The notes under the pieces: model-generated
The model's input: only the letters and a program-made list of their open reading frames with translations
Database searches by the model: none
What the model was told of the DNA's origin: nothing
From: Collinsella sp.
GTDB taxonomy: Bacteria; Actinomycetota; Coriobacteriia; Coriobacteriales; Coriobacteriaceae
Direction: 5' to 3'
Assembly (NCBI GenBank): GCA_018381235.1
Contig: JAGZSF010000008.1
Location: forward strand, 62,001 to 126,000
DNA: 64,000 nucleotides
In this document: positions 9,457 through 16,603 of the stretch, in pieces
Layout: each line of letters begins with the position of its first letter
Numbering within the stretch: the first letter of the stretch is position 1
Made by a program: the position numbers and the translations under genes

Positions 9457-10197
9457 TTAGGGTAGGGGTGTGCGCGTTGCCGTGTCGTGAAAATGGAAGA
9501 TGCTCGGAATATAACGCGCCTCGATATACTCAAATTGAGTTCCGGTTGAGTCGAATGTCTGGCTGGTTACGACCGCCAGATACGAAGAAGGATCGATGTC
9601 AAGCAACCGGCAGTCCTCAGTGTCGGGCTGGGCGAGTGTTATCGTTCGTTTGCTCACGGCAATGGTGAGTCCTAGCTCATCCTCGATGTAATGGAAGAGC
9701 GACAGGGTGGCATTCTGCTCGTTTAGGCCGGGGACGGAGGAAGTTAGGAAGTAGTGGCGGTCGACAGCGACCGGTTTATCGTCGAGCATGCGGACGAGCT
9801 TCAAATGCGTAAGGTCTTCTCCTTCGGGAAATCCCGTCAATTGAGCTAGACACTTATTGGTGCTTACGTGTTCCAAATAGACGATTTTTGACGTTGGAAT
9901 TGCTCCGATCGCGTGTGCCGATTCGCTGAACGAAGAAAGGTCGCTTACGGTGAATGCGCCCTCTTTGCTGGTGCCTGTAGGTGACGTCTCGATTACGAGG
10001 ACTCCCTTGCCCTTAATGGACTGAACTAGACCTTCATTTGCGAGAAGCGAGATAGCCTTGCGCACCGTCATTCGAGAGCAGGAGAACTCTTTGGAAAGAT
10101 TTTGTTCGGAAGGAAGGAGCGATCCTACGGGATGCTTGCCTTCGACAATCCGCTTTCGTAGGCTTCGGTAAATTTCACTGTACAGGATCCTTGCCAA
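9457..10197 (-). CDS. GntR/HutC-family transcriptional regulator (UTRA domain)
   Basis: A 246-residue regulator with an N-terminal GntR winged helix (residues 1-70, core PSEQNLSKEFSCSRMTVRKA) and a C-terminal UTRA ligand-binding domain (about 90-240). HutC/TreR-type proteins usually repress sugar genes and respond to the phosphorylated sugar. The start is TTG at 10197, with AGGAG 6 bases upstream. It is divergent from the GH4/PTS operon, which it probably represses; a TGTCTAGACA palindrome of the HutC type overlaps the leader of the first structural gene. Confidence 0.85.
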   Translation of the reverse strand: MARILYSEIYRSLRKRIVEGKHPVGSLLPSEQNLSKEFSCSRMTVRKAISLLANEGLVQSIKGKGVLVIETSPTGTSKEGAFTVSDLSSFSESAHAIGAIPTSKIVYLEHVSTNKCLAQLTGFPEGEDLTHLKLVRMLDDKPVAVDRHYFLTSSVPGLNEQNATLSLFHYIEDELGLTIAVSKRTITLAQPDTEDCRLLDIDPSSYLAVVTSQTFDSTGTQFEYIEARYIPSIFHFHDTATRTPLP

Positions 10198-10332
10198 AAT
10201 GCTCTCCTTATTGAGGTTGTACGGAATGCGTCGAATCGGCGCGATTATCCGCTTCTACCAATTATAGGAAGTGGAGACACTTTTAGTTGCCGCTTACCGC
10301 CATAAATCAACCGTTCACCCGTGTGTTTAACA

Positions 10333-10342
10333 TGTCTAGACA
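10333..10342. promoter_or_regulatory. Candidate HutC-type operator
   Basis: TGTCTAGACA is a perfect palindrome containing the GTCTAGAC core known from DasR/NagR-like HutC operators. It lies just before the Shine-Dalgarno of the GH4 gene and in the GntR divergent region (10198-10353), where repression would block the PTS operon. Confidence 0.6.
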
Positions 10343-10353
10343 GGAGGATTGCA

Positions 10354-11685
10354 ATGGCAAAACAGAGTTATGCAGTTACTATCGCGGGAGGCGGAAGCAC
10401 TTATACGCCGGGCGTTGTTCTGACACTTCTCGCGAAGCGCGATGTGTTCCCCATCAATAGGATTACGCTCTATGACAACGATGCCGAGCGTCAGGGGACA
10501 ATTGCCAAGGCATGCGCCATCTACATCAGGGAGAATGCTCCAGAGGTAACCTTCAGCTATACGACCGACCCTGAGGAGGCCTTCACAGGCATCGACTTTG
10601 TACTTGCCCAGATTCGCGTTGGCAAGTACGCTATGCGCGATAAGGACGAGAAGATCCCCCTGCGCTATGGCGTTCTTGGCCAAGAGACCTGTGGTCCTGG
10701 TGGCATTGCTTATGGCTTGCGCTCCATTGGCGGCGTACTCGAGATTCTTGACTACATGGAGAAATACAGTCCCGACGCATGGATGCTCAACTATTCCAAC
10801 CCCGCGGCGATCGTTGCCGAGGCGACACGCCGCCTTCGTCCGGATTCAAAGATCATCAACATCTGCGACATGCCAATAGCCCTGATGGATATCATGGCTC
10901 AGATGTGTGGTCTCAAGGACCACAACGACCTCGTCGTCGGCTACTACGGTCTCAATCACTTTGGCTGGTGGACAAAGATTCACGACCGTGCTGGCAATGA
11001 CCTTATGCCCACTATCAAGGCCCAAATGGCTAAAAACGGTTATGCCGGCGAGGATTCCGGCCTTGAATTCGTCGATGCGTCTTGGGACCAGACGTTCCGT
11101 AAGGCTAAGGATGTTTACGCGCTCGATCCGAATACCATCCCGAACACCTACCTCAAGTACTATCTCTTCCCGGACTATGTGGTTGAGCACACCGACCCCA
11201 ACCACACCCGCACCGACGAGGTCCGTGAGGGTCGCGAGAAACGCGTCTTTGGCACCGCCCGCCAGATTATCGAAAAGGGCACGTCTGAGGGTTTCGGCCT
11301 TAAGCCGGATACCCACGCTGAGTACATTGTCGATCTCGCTCGCGCTTTGGCAGAGAACACCCGTGAACGTTTCTCGCTGATTGTTCCCAACGACGGGGCT
11401 GTGTCCAATTTTGACCCAACGGCTATGGTCGAGATCCCCTGCATTGTCGGCAGCGACGGCTACGAGAAAATTTGCCAAGGTGAGATTCCGCAATTCCAGA
11501 AAGGACTTATGGAGGAACAGGTCTCGGTCGAAAAGCTTGCAGTGTCTGCTTGGGTCGACCATTCCTATCAGGAGCTTTGGCAGGCGCTGACGCTTTCGAA
11601 GACGGTCCCCTCTGCCTCCGTTGCAAAGAAGATCCTTGACGATCTCATTGAGGCGAATAAGGAGTTCTGGCCAGAACTCCACTAG
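10354..11685 (+). CDS. GH4 6-phospho-alpha-glucosidase
   Basis: A 443-residue family GH4 enzyme, which hydrolyses phosphorylated disaccharides by an NAD- and Mn-dependent oxidation/elimination route. The dinucleotide site (AGGGSTYTPG, 11-20) and metal/active-site residues (Cys171, Asp172, His202) are present at the same positions as in B. subtilis GlvA. The CDMP signature is typical of alpha-type enzymes; beta-type GH4 have CNVP. The ATG at 10354 has AGGAGG 6 bases upstream. The PTS transporter follows after 68 bases, so a maltose-6'-phosphate-like substrate made during uptake is likely. Substrate range cannot be read from sequence. Confidence 0.9.
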   Translation: MAKQSYAVTIAGGGSTYTPGVVLTLLAKRDVFPINRITLYDNDAERQGTIAKACAIYIRENAPEVTFSYTTDPEEAFTGIDFVLAQIRVGKYAMRDKDEKIPLRYGVLGQETCGPGGIAYGLRSIGGVLEILDYMEKYSPDAWMLNYSNPAAIVAEATRRLRPDSKIINICDMPIALMDIMAQMCGLKDHNDLVVGYYGLNHFGWWTKIHDRAGNDLMPTIKAQMAKNGYAGEDSGLEFVDASWDQTFRKAKDVYALDPNTIPNTYLKYYLFPDYVVEHTDPNHTRTDEVREGREKRVFGTARQIIEKGTSEGFGLKPDTHAEYIVDLARALAENTRERFSLIVPNDGAVSNFDPTAMVEIPCIVGSDGYEKICQGEIPQFQKGLMEEQVSVEKLAVSAWVDHSYQELWQALTLSKTVPSASVAKKILDDLIEANKEFWPELH

Positions 11686-11753
11686 TATCGGAAATCAATT
11701 TTGTGAATGATGGCGGGCGACCGACCTTGGACAGGTCGCATGGGAGGAAAACC

Positions 11754-13223
11754 ATGAGCGAAAGCAAAGAGCTTGCAAATCGCAAGCTCGGCGAGGACGT
11801 AGTTGGCCTCGTCGGCGGTAAGGAAAACATCCTGAGCATCTCGCACTGCATGACGCGTCTGCGTTTCAAGCTGCGAGACGATGCGAAGGCCGATACTAAG
11901 GCAATTGAGTCTCATAAAGGCGTCATTCAAGTAATCAACGCGAATGGCCAGTATCAGGTTGTTGTCGGCATCAATGTGATTGAGGATGTTTACGATGCCG
12001 CGGTTGCCGCTTCTGGTGTCGAGGGACTGGGCGAGGTTAATCTTGATGGTGAGCCCGTCAAGAAAGGAAACCTTGTTAGTGCCCTTATCGATACTATTTC
12101 AGGCGTAATCCAGCCGATTCTTGCGGTGCTGTGTGCCGCGGGTATGATCAAGGGTGTTTTGAGTATTCTCGTCGCCCTCGGATGGATTACGGCGACAGAC
12201 GGCTTGTACCAGATTCTATATGCGGCTGGTGACGGCTTCTTCTACTTCCTGCCGATTATCCTTGGCTATACCGCGGCAAAGAAGTTTGGCTGTAGTGAGT
12301 TCGTTGGCATGACGCTCGGTATCGCACTTACGTATCCGGCGATGGTCAACATCACATCGGGCGATGTTTTGGGAACGGTGCTTGCCGGTACTCCCTTTGC
12401 CATGAACTACTACACGACTTTCCTCGGCATACCCGTCATCATGCCGTCTTCGGGTTATACGAGCTCTGTCATCCCGATTATCATCTCTGTTTGGTTCGCG
12501 GCAAAGCTGGAGAAGTGGTGCCGCAAGCATTTCTCTGAGTATGTAAAGTTCTTCTTTGTGCCTACATGCGTGCTCGTTGTGATGGTCCCCGCTACCTATT
12601 TGATTATTGGCCCGATTGCCACCCTGATCACGAACCTCATGAGCCTGCTGTTTAACTCCCTCTACAGCTTGCCTGTCATCGGCGGCGCGCTCGGCGGCAT
12701 CGTGCTTACTGCTATTTGGCAGCCTATGGTCATCTTCGGCTTCCACTGGAGTGTCATTGCCCTCATGCTGGTGAACATTGCCTCCCAGGGCTGGGATATT
12801 GTCATGGCGCCGTACATGGTTTGTTCGTACGCTCAGTCCCTTGCCGTCCTCGCTATCCTTCTGAAGACTAAGGACGTAAAGCTCAAGCAGCTTGCATGGC
12901 CGGCGTTCATCTCGGGCTTCTTCTTCGGCATCACCGAACCCTGCATCTACGGCGTGACTCTTCCGCGCAAGAAGCCTTTTGTCATGAGCTGCATCGCCTC
13001 TGTGCCCGGCGGCCTAATCATCGGTGCTCTTGGTACCAAGATGTTCGCGTTCACCGGCGGCGGCTTCTGCGCCTTCCCGGGCTTCATTGATCCGTCCGGC
13101 GCAATGGGCGCGAGCTACCTGATTTACGTAATCATAGCCATCGTGGTTTCCAGCGTGATTTCGTTCCTGCTTACGTATGCGACGTACAAGGAGGACGTGC
13201 CGGCGGTAGAGGCTGCAAAGTAG
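11754..13223 (+). CDS. PTS glucose-family EIIBC transporter (alpha-glucoside-like)
   Basis: A 489-residue membrane permease joining an EIIB domain (residues 1-90, phosphorylation Cys32 in SHCMTRLRF) to an EIIC domain with about ten membrane helices (about 105-480) and the conserved GITEPCIYGVTLP motif. It imports and phosphorylates a sugar for the GH4 enzyme upstream. No EIIA domain or EIIA gene is nearby, so a EIIA-Glc-like protein from elsewhere must supply phosphate. GGGAGG precedes the ATG; the longer frame from 11703 is rejected. Confidence 0.9.
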   Translation: MSESKELANRKLGEDVVGLVGGKENILSISHCMTRLRFKLRDDAKADTKAIESHKGVIQVINANGQYQVVVGINVIEDVYDAAVAASGVEGLGEVNLDGEPVKKGNLVSALIDTISGVIQPILAVLCAAGMIKGVLSILVALGWITATDGLYQILYAAGDGFFYFLPIILGYTAAKKFGCSEFVGMTLGIALTYPAMVNITSGDVLGTVLAGTPFAMNYYTTFLGIPVIMPSSGYTSSVIPIIISVWFAAKLEKWCRKHFSEYVKFFFVPTCVLVVMVPATYLIIGPIATLITNLMSLLFNSLYSLPVIGGALGGIVLTAIWQPMVIFGFHWSVIALMLVNIASQGWDIVMAPYMVCSYAQSLAVLAILLKTKDVKLKQLAWPAFISGFFFGITEPCIYGVTLPRKKPFVMSCIASVPGGLIIGALGTKMFAFTGGGFCAFPGFIDPSGAMGASYLIYVIIAIVVSSVISFLLTYATYKEDVPAVEAAK

Positions 13224-13273
13224 CCAAAGAAGTGGAGCCGCGGAACAAGTATTTCCCCGCGCGCCAGCAATCT

Positions 13274-13314
13274 GACAAGGTCGTCCTTGGATAAGCGCCG
13301 AGGGCGACCTTGTC
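13274..13314 (+). terminator. Hairpin after the PTS gene
   Basis: Ten-base perfect arms (GACAAGGTCG / CGACCTTGTC) with an inner CTTGG/CCGAGG pairing follow the EIIBC stop. No long T-tract follows, so it may attenuate rather than stop transcription into the next gene. Confidence 0.55.
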
Positions 13315-13343
13315 TTGTGCTGGTTTCGTTTGAGAGGCAGTGG

Positions 13344-14786
13344 TTGAGAGTGTCTAATATTATCTTTGACAACAGGATGGGTGAGGCGTGCCTTGCGGCG
13401 TGGAGGTCCGCGGGCGTGGAAGTCCGCTCGGTCGTGGTCCGACAAGATGGTAAAGTCGTCTTTGAGCATGCGGCTGCGCCGTTCGCCCTCGAACACGTTC
13501 ATCCGCTCTATTCTGTGACTAAGTCCTTTACCTCGGTCGCTGTCGGGATGTTGGTGAATGAAAGACGGCTGTCGCTGGCCGATCGCTGGATTTCATACTT
13601 CCCGGAATATGAAGGCGAGATCGCGGATGAGCGCTTTCGCAATGTGACGGTTCGCAATTTGCTGACTATGACGATGGGGCAGGAGAGTGACCTTTCGTAT
13701 ATTGGCGCGGGAGACGACTGGGCACATGAGGTTCTTCATCGTGAGTTTGACTGGAAACCGGGTGAGGTCTTTCACTACGATTCGCTGTGTTCACATTTAT
13801 TGAGCATGCTCGTGCAACGCATAAGTGGAATGAAAGAATCCGATTATCTCGCCGAACGTTTGTTTACGCCGTTAGGCATTAGAAATTGGTGGTGGGAAGA
13901 GGATCAAGCCGGTCATACGACCGGAGGTTTTGGTCTTCACCTTTCGACACCGGATTTGGCTAAGTTTGGTCAATGTTTGCTGGATGGCGGCAAGTGGCGT
14001 GGGGAACAGATCATTCCCGCGGAATGGGTTGCCGAGGCGACGAAGATTCAGATGGAAACGAGCCCCTTTTATCCGTCTGAGGCGACTGAAGACAGCAATG
14101 GCTATGGATACCAGTTCTGGATGTGCCGGCGTGGCGGGTTCAGATGCTCTGGCCTTTTTGGGCAACTGTGCTACATACGGCCCACAGATGGCCTTGTCAT
14201 CGCCTGCTCGAGTTCCACGACAGGAAGTAAGGCGCTGCTTGATCCGCTGTATGAGGTATTGTTCAAAGAGTCTAGTGTTCGGGAAACGCTGGCTTCCGAA
14301 CGTGACTTCGATAGCATTCCCATGCCAGTTGGGTTGGCTTCTGGCGGACGCTTGAGTTCATTACGCCTCGAGGGCATTCATCATTGCATTTTCGGGGATT
14401 TTGAAGAGATCGATATTCGATTTCATGAGAATGAGCTGGATTTGTCTCTGTTGCGCGATGGTCGTGAGTATGGCGTGAGGGCCGGCTACAAGTCTTGGGT
14501 TTGCAAATTGGGAGATGGGGCCGGAGTCGGAGACCTCTTTCCCTTCGTGACTCATGAAGCTGAGAGAGACGATGCCCCCGCATGGGATGTTCGCAAGTTG
14601 TTTGCAGCGTATGCCTGGACTTCGCCAACAAATTTACAAATCGAGACCAGGGAACTGGACTACACGCGGCGCTGTTTTATCGATGTGCGGATCGGAGGTA
14701 TTTACGCTGTGTGCAGGGTGCGAGTTGAGGGAATGTGTTGTTTCCCGGCACCCTCGGAACTCACAGCGATTTTGAAGTTGGGATAA
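13344..14786 (+). CDS. Beta-lactamase-family serine hydrolase
   Basis: A roughly 480-residue protein with the class C beta-lactamase/penicillin-binding fold: SVTK (catalytic Ser57-Lys60) and YDS (Tyr145-Ser147) motifs are clear, followed by a long C-terminal part after about residue 340 that I do not recognise. There is no signal peptide, so it is cytoplasmic. Start is uncertain: TTG at 13344 has GAGAGG 6 bases upstream; GTG at 13350 is the alternative; an in-frame ATG at 13287 lies inside the hairpin and is unlikely. Its place in a PTS operon suggests an esterase or peptidase acting on the imported sugar derivative; this is inference. Confidence 0.75.
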   Translation: MRVSNIIFDNRMGEACLAAWRSAGVEVRSVVVRQDGKVVFEHAAAPFALEHVHPLYSVTKSFTSVAVGMLVNERRLSLADRWISYFPEYEGEIADERFRNVTVRNLLTMTMGQESDLSYIGAGDDWAHEVLHREFDWKPGEVFHYDSLCSHLLSMLVQRISGMKESDYLAERLFTPLGIRNWWWEEDQAGHTTGGFGLHLSTPDLAKFGQCLLDGGKWRGEQIIPAEWVAEATKIQMETSPFYPSEATEDSNGYGYQFWMCRRGGFRCSGLFGQLCYIRPTDGLVIACSSSTTGSKALLDPLYEVLFKESSVRETLASERDFDSIPMPVGLASGGRLSSLRLEGIHHCIFGDFEEIDIRFHENELDLSLLRDGREYGVRAGYKSWVCKLGDGAGVGDLFPFVTHEAERDDAPAWDVRKLFAAYAWTSPTNLQIETRELDYTRRCFIDVRIGGIYAVCRVRVEGMCCFPAPSELTAILKLG

Positions 14787-15102
14787 TTTTTCAAGGCGTG
14801 CGATTGATAAGAAAGCTTGTCAACATTACGGCTAATGGAGGCGGAGCTGTCTCCAGGCAATGTTTTTCGATGCGGACGTTTCAGATATCGTATTGCTAGG
14901 GACTAAGTTAATCACTTGTTAGGGTCGAAGCGTAAGTGCGTTTCCTCGGCTCCGCGCCCTGTTGGGTTCGAATCCCGGTACATGGCAGCAAAAAGCCCGC
15001 TATCGTGAGGATAGCGGGCTTCTCATTTCAAATGGTGCCCCACCCGACGGGATATTCGCGTGCGGCTGGCATTGCCCGCTTCCGCTGCGTCGCTTCGCTT
15101 CT
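14787..15102. other. Non-coding stretch with a truncated tRNA-like end
   Basis: No gene is seen. Bases 14961-14990 carry a tRNA T-arm signature (GGGTTCGAATCCC) followed by an acceptor-like tail ending in GCA, but no matching 5' half, anticodon arm or CCA is present. It may be the 3' remnant of a tRNA gene, a common integration site, or chance. Confidence 0.4.
14993..15021 (+). terminator. Hairpin terminator after the hydrolase / tRNA-like end
   Basis: Perfect 12-base arms (AAGCCCGCTATC / GATAGCGGGCTT) around a short loop, followed by TTCTCATTT. Confidence 0.7.
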
Positions 15103-15191
15103 TGCGCGCTGCCGTGGATGCCATGGAGGAGATCGTGGCCGCCGACTACTGGCCGGTCCCGACCTACGACGACATACTGTTCTATGTGTAA
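15103..15191 (+). pseudogene. Duplicate 3' end of glnN
   Basis: Copies the last 29 codons and stop of glnN (ends FYV-stop in frame) with six base differences, five silent or nearly so, and is followed by a different terminator. There is no start or upstream glnN sequence. It marks the right edge of the GH4/PTS insertion, or is the ancestral glnN end left after insertion. Confidence 0.85.
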
Positions 15192-15214
15192 CAGACACGT
15201 TTGATTTTGCGTGC

Positions 15215-15249
15215 GAAGGGGCCTCGCCTGTGCGAGGCCCCTTCTTTTT
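15215..15249 (+). terminator. Terminator after the glnN remnant
   Basis: Thirteen-base perfect stem (GAAGGGGCCTCGC / GCGAGGCCCCTTC), 4-base loop, then TTTTTA. Confidence 0.85.
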
Positions 15250-15375
15250 ATGTAGCTCGGACCTGCTTTGAACTTTCAGCCGAGCAGGCGTTTCACGCGG
15301 GGCATCTTGAAAGTTGTAACCTGTTTTGGCACGCGAACGTTTCGGGCGTTTGTTCGTAAAGGGGAGGATTATCCG

Positions 15376-16137
15376 ATGAAGGTATTCGATATCGTGTTTA
15401 GCCCGACGGGTGGAACAGAAAAGGCGTCTGGCTACATTGCCAATGCGTTGGAAGGGGAAACCGTTGCTGTAGATCTGACCGATAGCGGGCTTGGTTTTCG
15501 CACGGTTGCGATGACAAAAGAGGATGTAGCCGTGATCGCGGTGCCCTCGTATGGCGGGCGAGTCCCGGCTGTGGCCGCGGAGCGCTTGGGTATGATGCGG
15601 GGAAACGGAGCGCAGGCGGTCCTGGTTTGTGTTTACGGAAATCGCGCGTATGAGGACACGCTGGTCGAGCTTGAGGATGCGGCAAAGGGCGTGGGCTTTC
15701 GGGTGATCGCGGCGGTTTCTGCCATCGCCGAGCATTCTATTGTTCGCCAGTATGCCGCCGGTCGGCCTGATGCACAGGACGCGGCGCAGCTCGCTGGGTT
15801 TGCGGATCAGATTCAGCAAAAGATATCTGCAGGAGATGCTTCTGAGCCGGCTATTCCGGGCAATCGTCCCTATAAGAAGGCCGGGGGCACCGGTATGGTG
15901 CCTAAGGCCACAAAGGAGTGCACCGCCTGCGGGGCTTGCGCCGCAGTGTGTCCCGTTGGCGCTATCGATAAAGACGATCCCAAGCGGGTGGACAAAAAGA
16001 ACTGTATCTCTTGCATGCGCTGCGTGTCTGTATGCCCGCGAGGTACTCGCAAGCTAAATCCTGTCATGCTTTCTGCTGCCACTAAGATGCTTAGCAAGGT
16101 TTGTGCCGAGCGGAAGGAGTGCGAGCTGTTTATCTAG
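15376..16137 (+). CDS. Flavodoxin-like/4Fe-4S ferredoxin electron-transfer protein (EFR1 type)
   Basis: A 253-residue protein with an N-terminal flavodoxin-like domain (FMN phosphate loop SPTGGTEKAS at 9-18) and a C-terminal bacterial ferredoxin domain with two CxxCxxCxxxCP motifs (CTACGACAAVCP and CISCMRCVSVCP), so two 4Fe-4S clusters. This is the EFR1-type flavo-ferredoxin common in anaerobes; partner enzymes are unknown. GGAGG lies 8 bases before the ATG at 15376; the longer frame from 15268 would run through leader sequence. It is a single-gene unit closed by a bidirectional terminator. Confidence 0.85.
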   Translation: MKVFDIVFSPTGGTEKASGYIANALEGETVAVDLTDSGLGFRTVAMTKEDVAVIAVPSYGGRVPAVAAERLGMMRGNGAQAVLVCVYGNRAYEDTLVELEDAAKGVGFRVIAAVSAIAEHSIVRQYAAGRPDAQDAAQLAGFADQIQQKISAGDASEPAIPGNRPYKKAGGTGMVPKATKECTACGACAAVCPVGAIDKDDPKRVDKKNCISCMRCVSVCPRGTRKLNPVMLSAATKMLSKVCAERKECELFI

Positions 16138-16182
16138 CGCAAGGGCATTGAGTACTTTTCGTTTTATAACGGCAAAAAGAAC

Positions 16183-16220
16183 GAACCCGCCGGACCTTAC
16201 ATCCGGCGGGTTCGAACTTT
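16183..16220. terminator. Bidirectional terminator
   Basis: Perfect 12-base stem (GAACCCGCCGGA / TCCGGCGGGTTC). A T-run follows on the plus side (after the flavo-ferredoxin) and TTCTTTTT follows on the minus side (after tRNA-Glu). Confidence 0.9.
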
Positions 16221-16227
16221 TTAAAGT

Positions 16228-16304
16228 TGGTGCCCCCAGCGGGATTCGAACCCGCGATATCCACCTTGAAAGGGTGGCGTCCTTGGCCGCTAGACGATGG
16301 GGAC
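16228..16304 (-). tRNA. tRNA-Glu (anticodon TTC), CCA encoded
   Basis: On the minus strand the sequence folds as a full cloverleaf: acceptor GTCCCCA/TGGGGGC, anticodon stem CCACC/GGTGG with loop CTTTCAA (anticodon TTC), T-arm GCGGGTTCGAATCCCGC, discriminator A and an encoded CCA at 16230-16228. Confidence 0.97.
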
Positions 16305-16405
16305 AGCGGGAAAGAGTATAGCAGACTTTTTTGCCGGCGCGTATATCGTTGGCAAACTGGAAAACCACCACACAGGAGCTGACTCTCTATCCCGATCTTC
16401 AAAAA

Positions 16406-16540
16406 TCTCAATCTGTAACATCTGGGCAGGCAAACCGGCTCTATCTGTTACAGATCGAGACAGACGGCGGGTGTCGGGACGAACATCTCATTCTGTAACA
16501 GTAAGACGACTTTTAACGGTCTAGATGTTACAGATTGAGA
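16406..16540. repeat. Four alternating copies of a TCTCAATCTGTAACA motif
   Basis: Copies at 16406-16423 (plus), 16444-16461 (minus), 16486-16501 (plus) and 16523-16540 (minus). The outer pair is a perfect 18-base inverted repeat and the inner pair is close to one. The block is framed by AAACCACCAC direct repeats (about 16362 and 16561). It looks like a REP/BIME or small MITE. The rest of 16305-16603 holds no gene. Confidence 0.7.
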
Positions 16541-16562
16541 CAAACTGCCGTGGCAGGTCAAA

Positions 16563-16597
16563 ACCACCACAAAGGTGCCTGTCCCCTTTGTGGTGGC
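16563..16597 (-). terminator. Terminator of the MurT-GatD operon
   Basis: CCACCACAAAGG pairs with CCTTTGTGGTGG; on the minus strand the stem is followed by TTTTG. It lies just after the MurT-GatD stop. Confidence 0.75.
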
Positions 16598-16603
16598 AGG
16601 GCG

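Noticed and set aside
14961..14990. Complete tRNA gene
   Set aside because: Only a T-arm-like segment and acceptor-like tail are present; no 5' half, anticodon arm or CCA.
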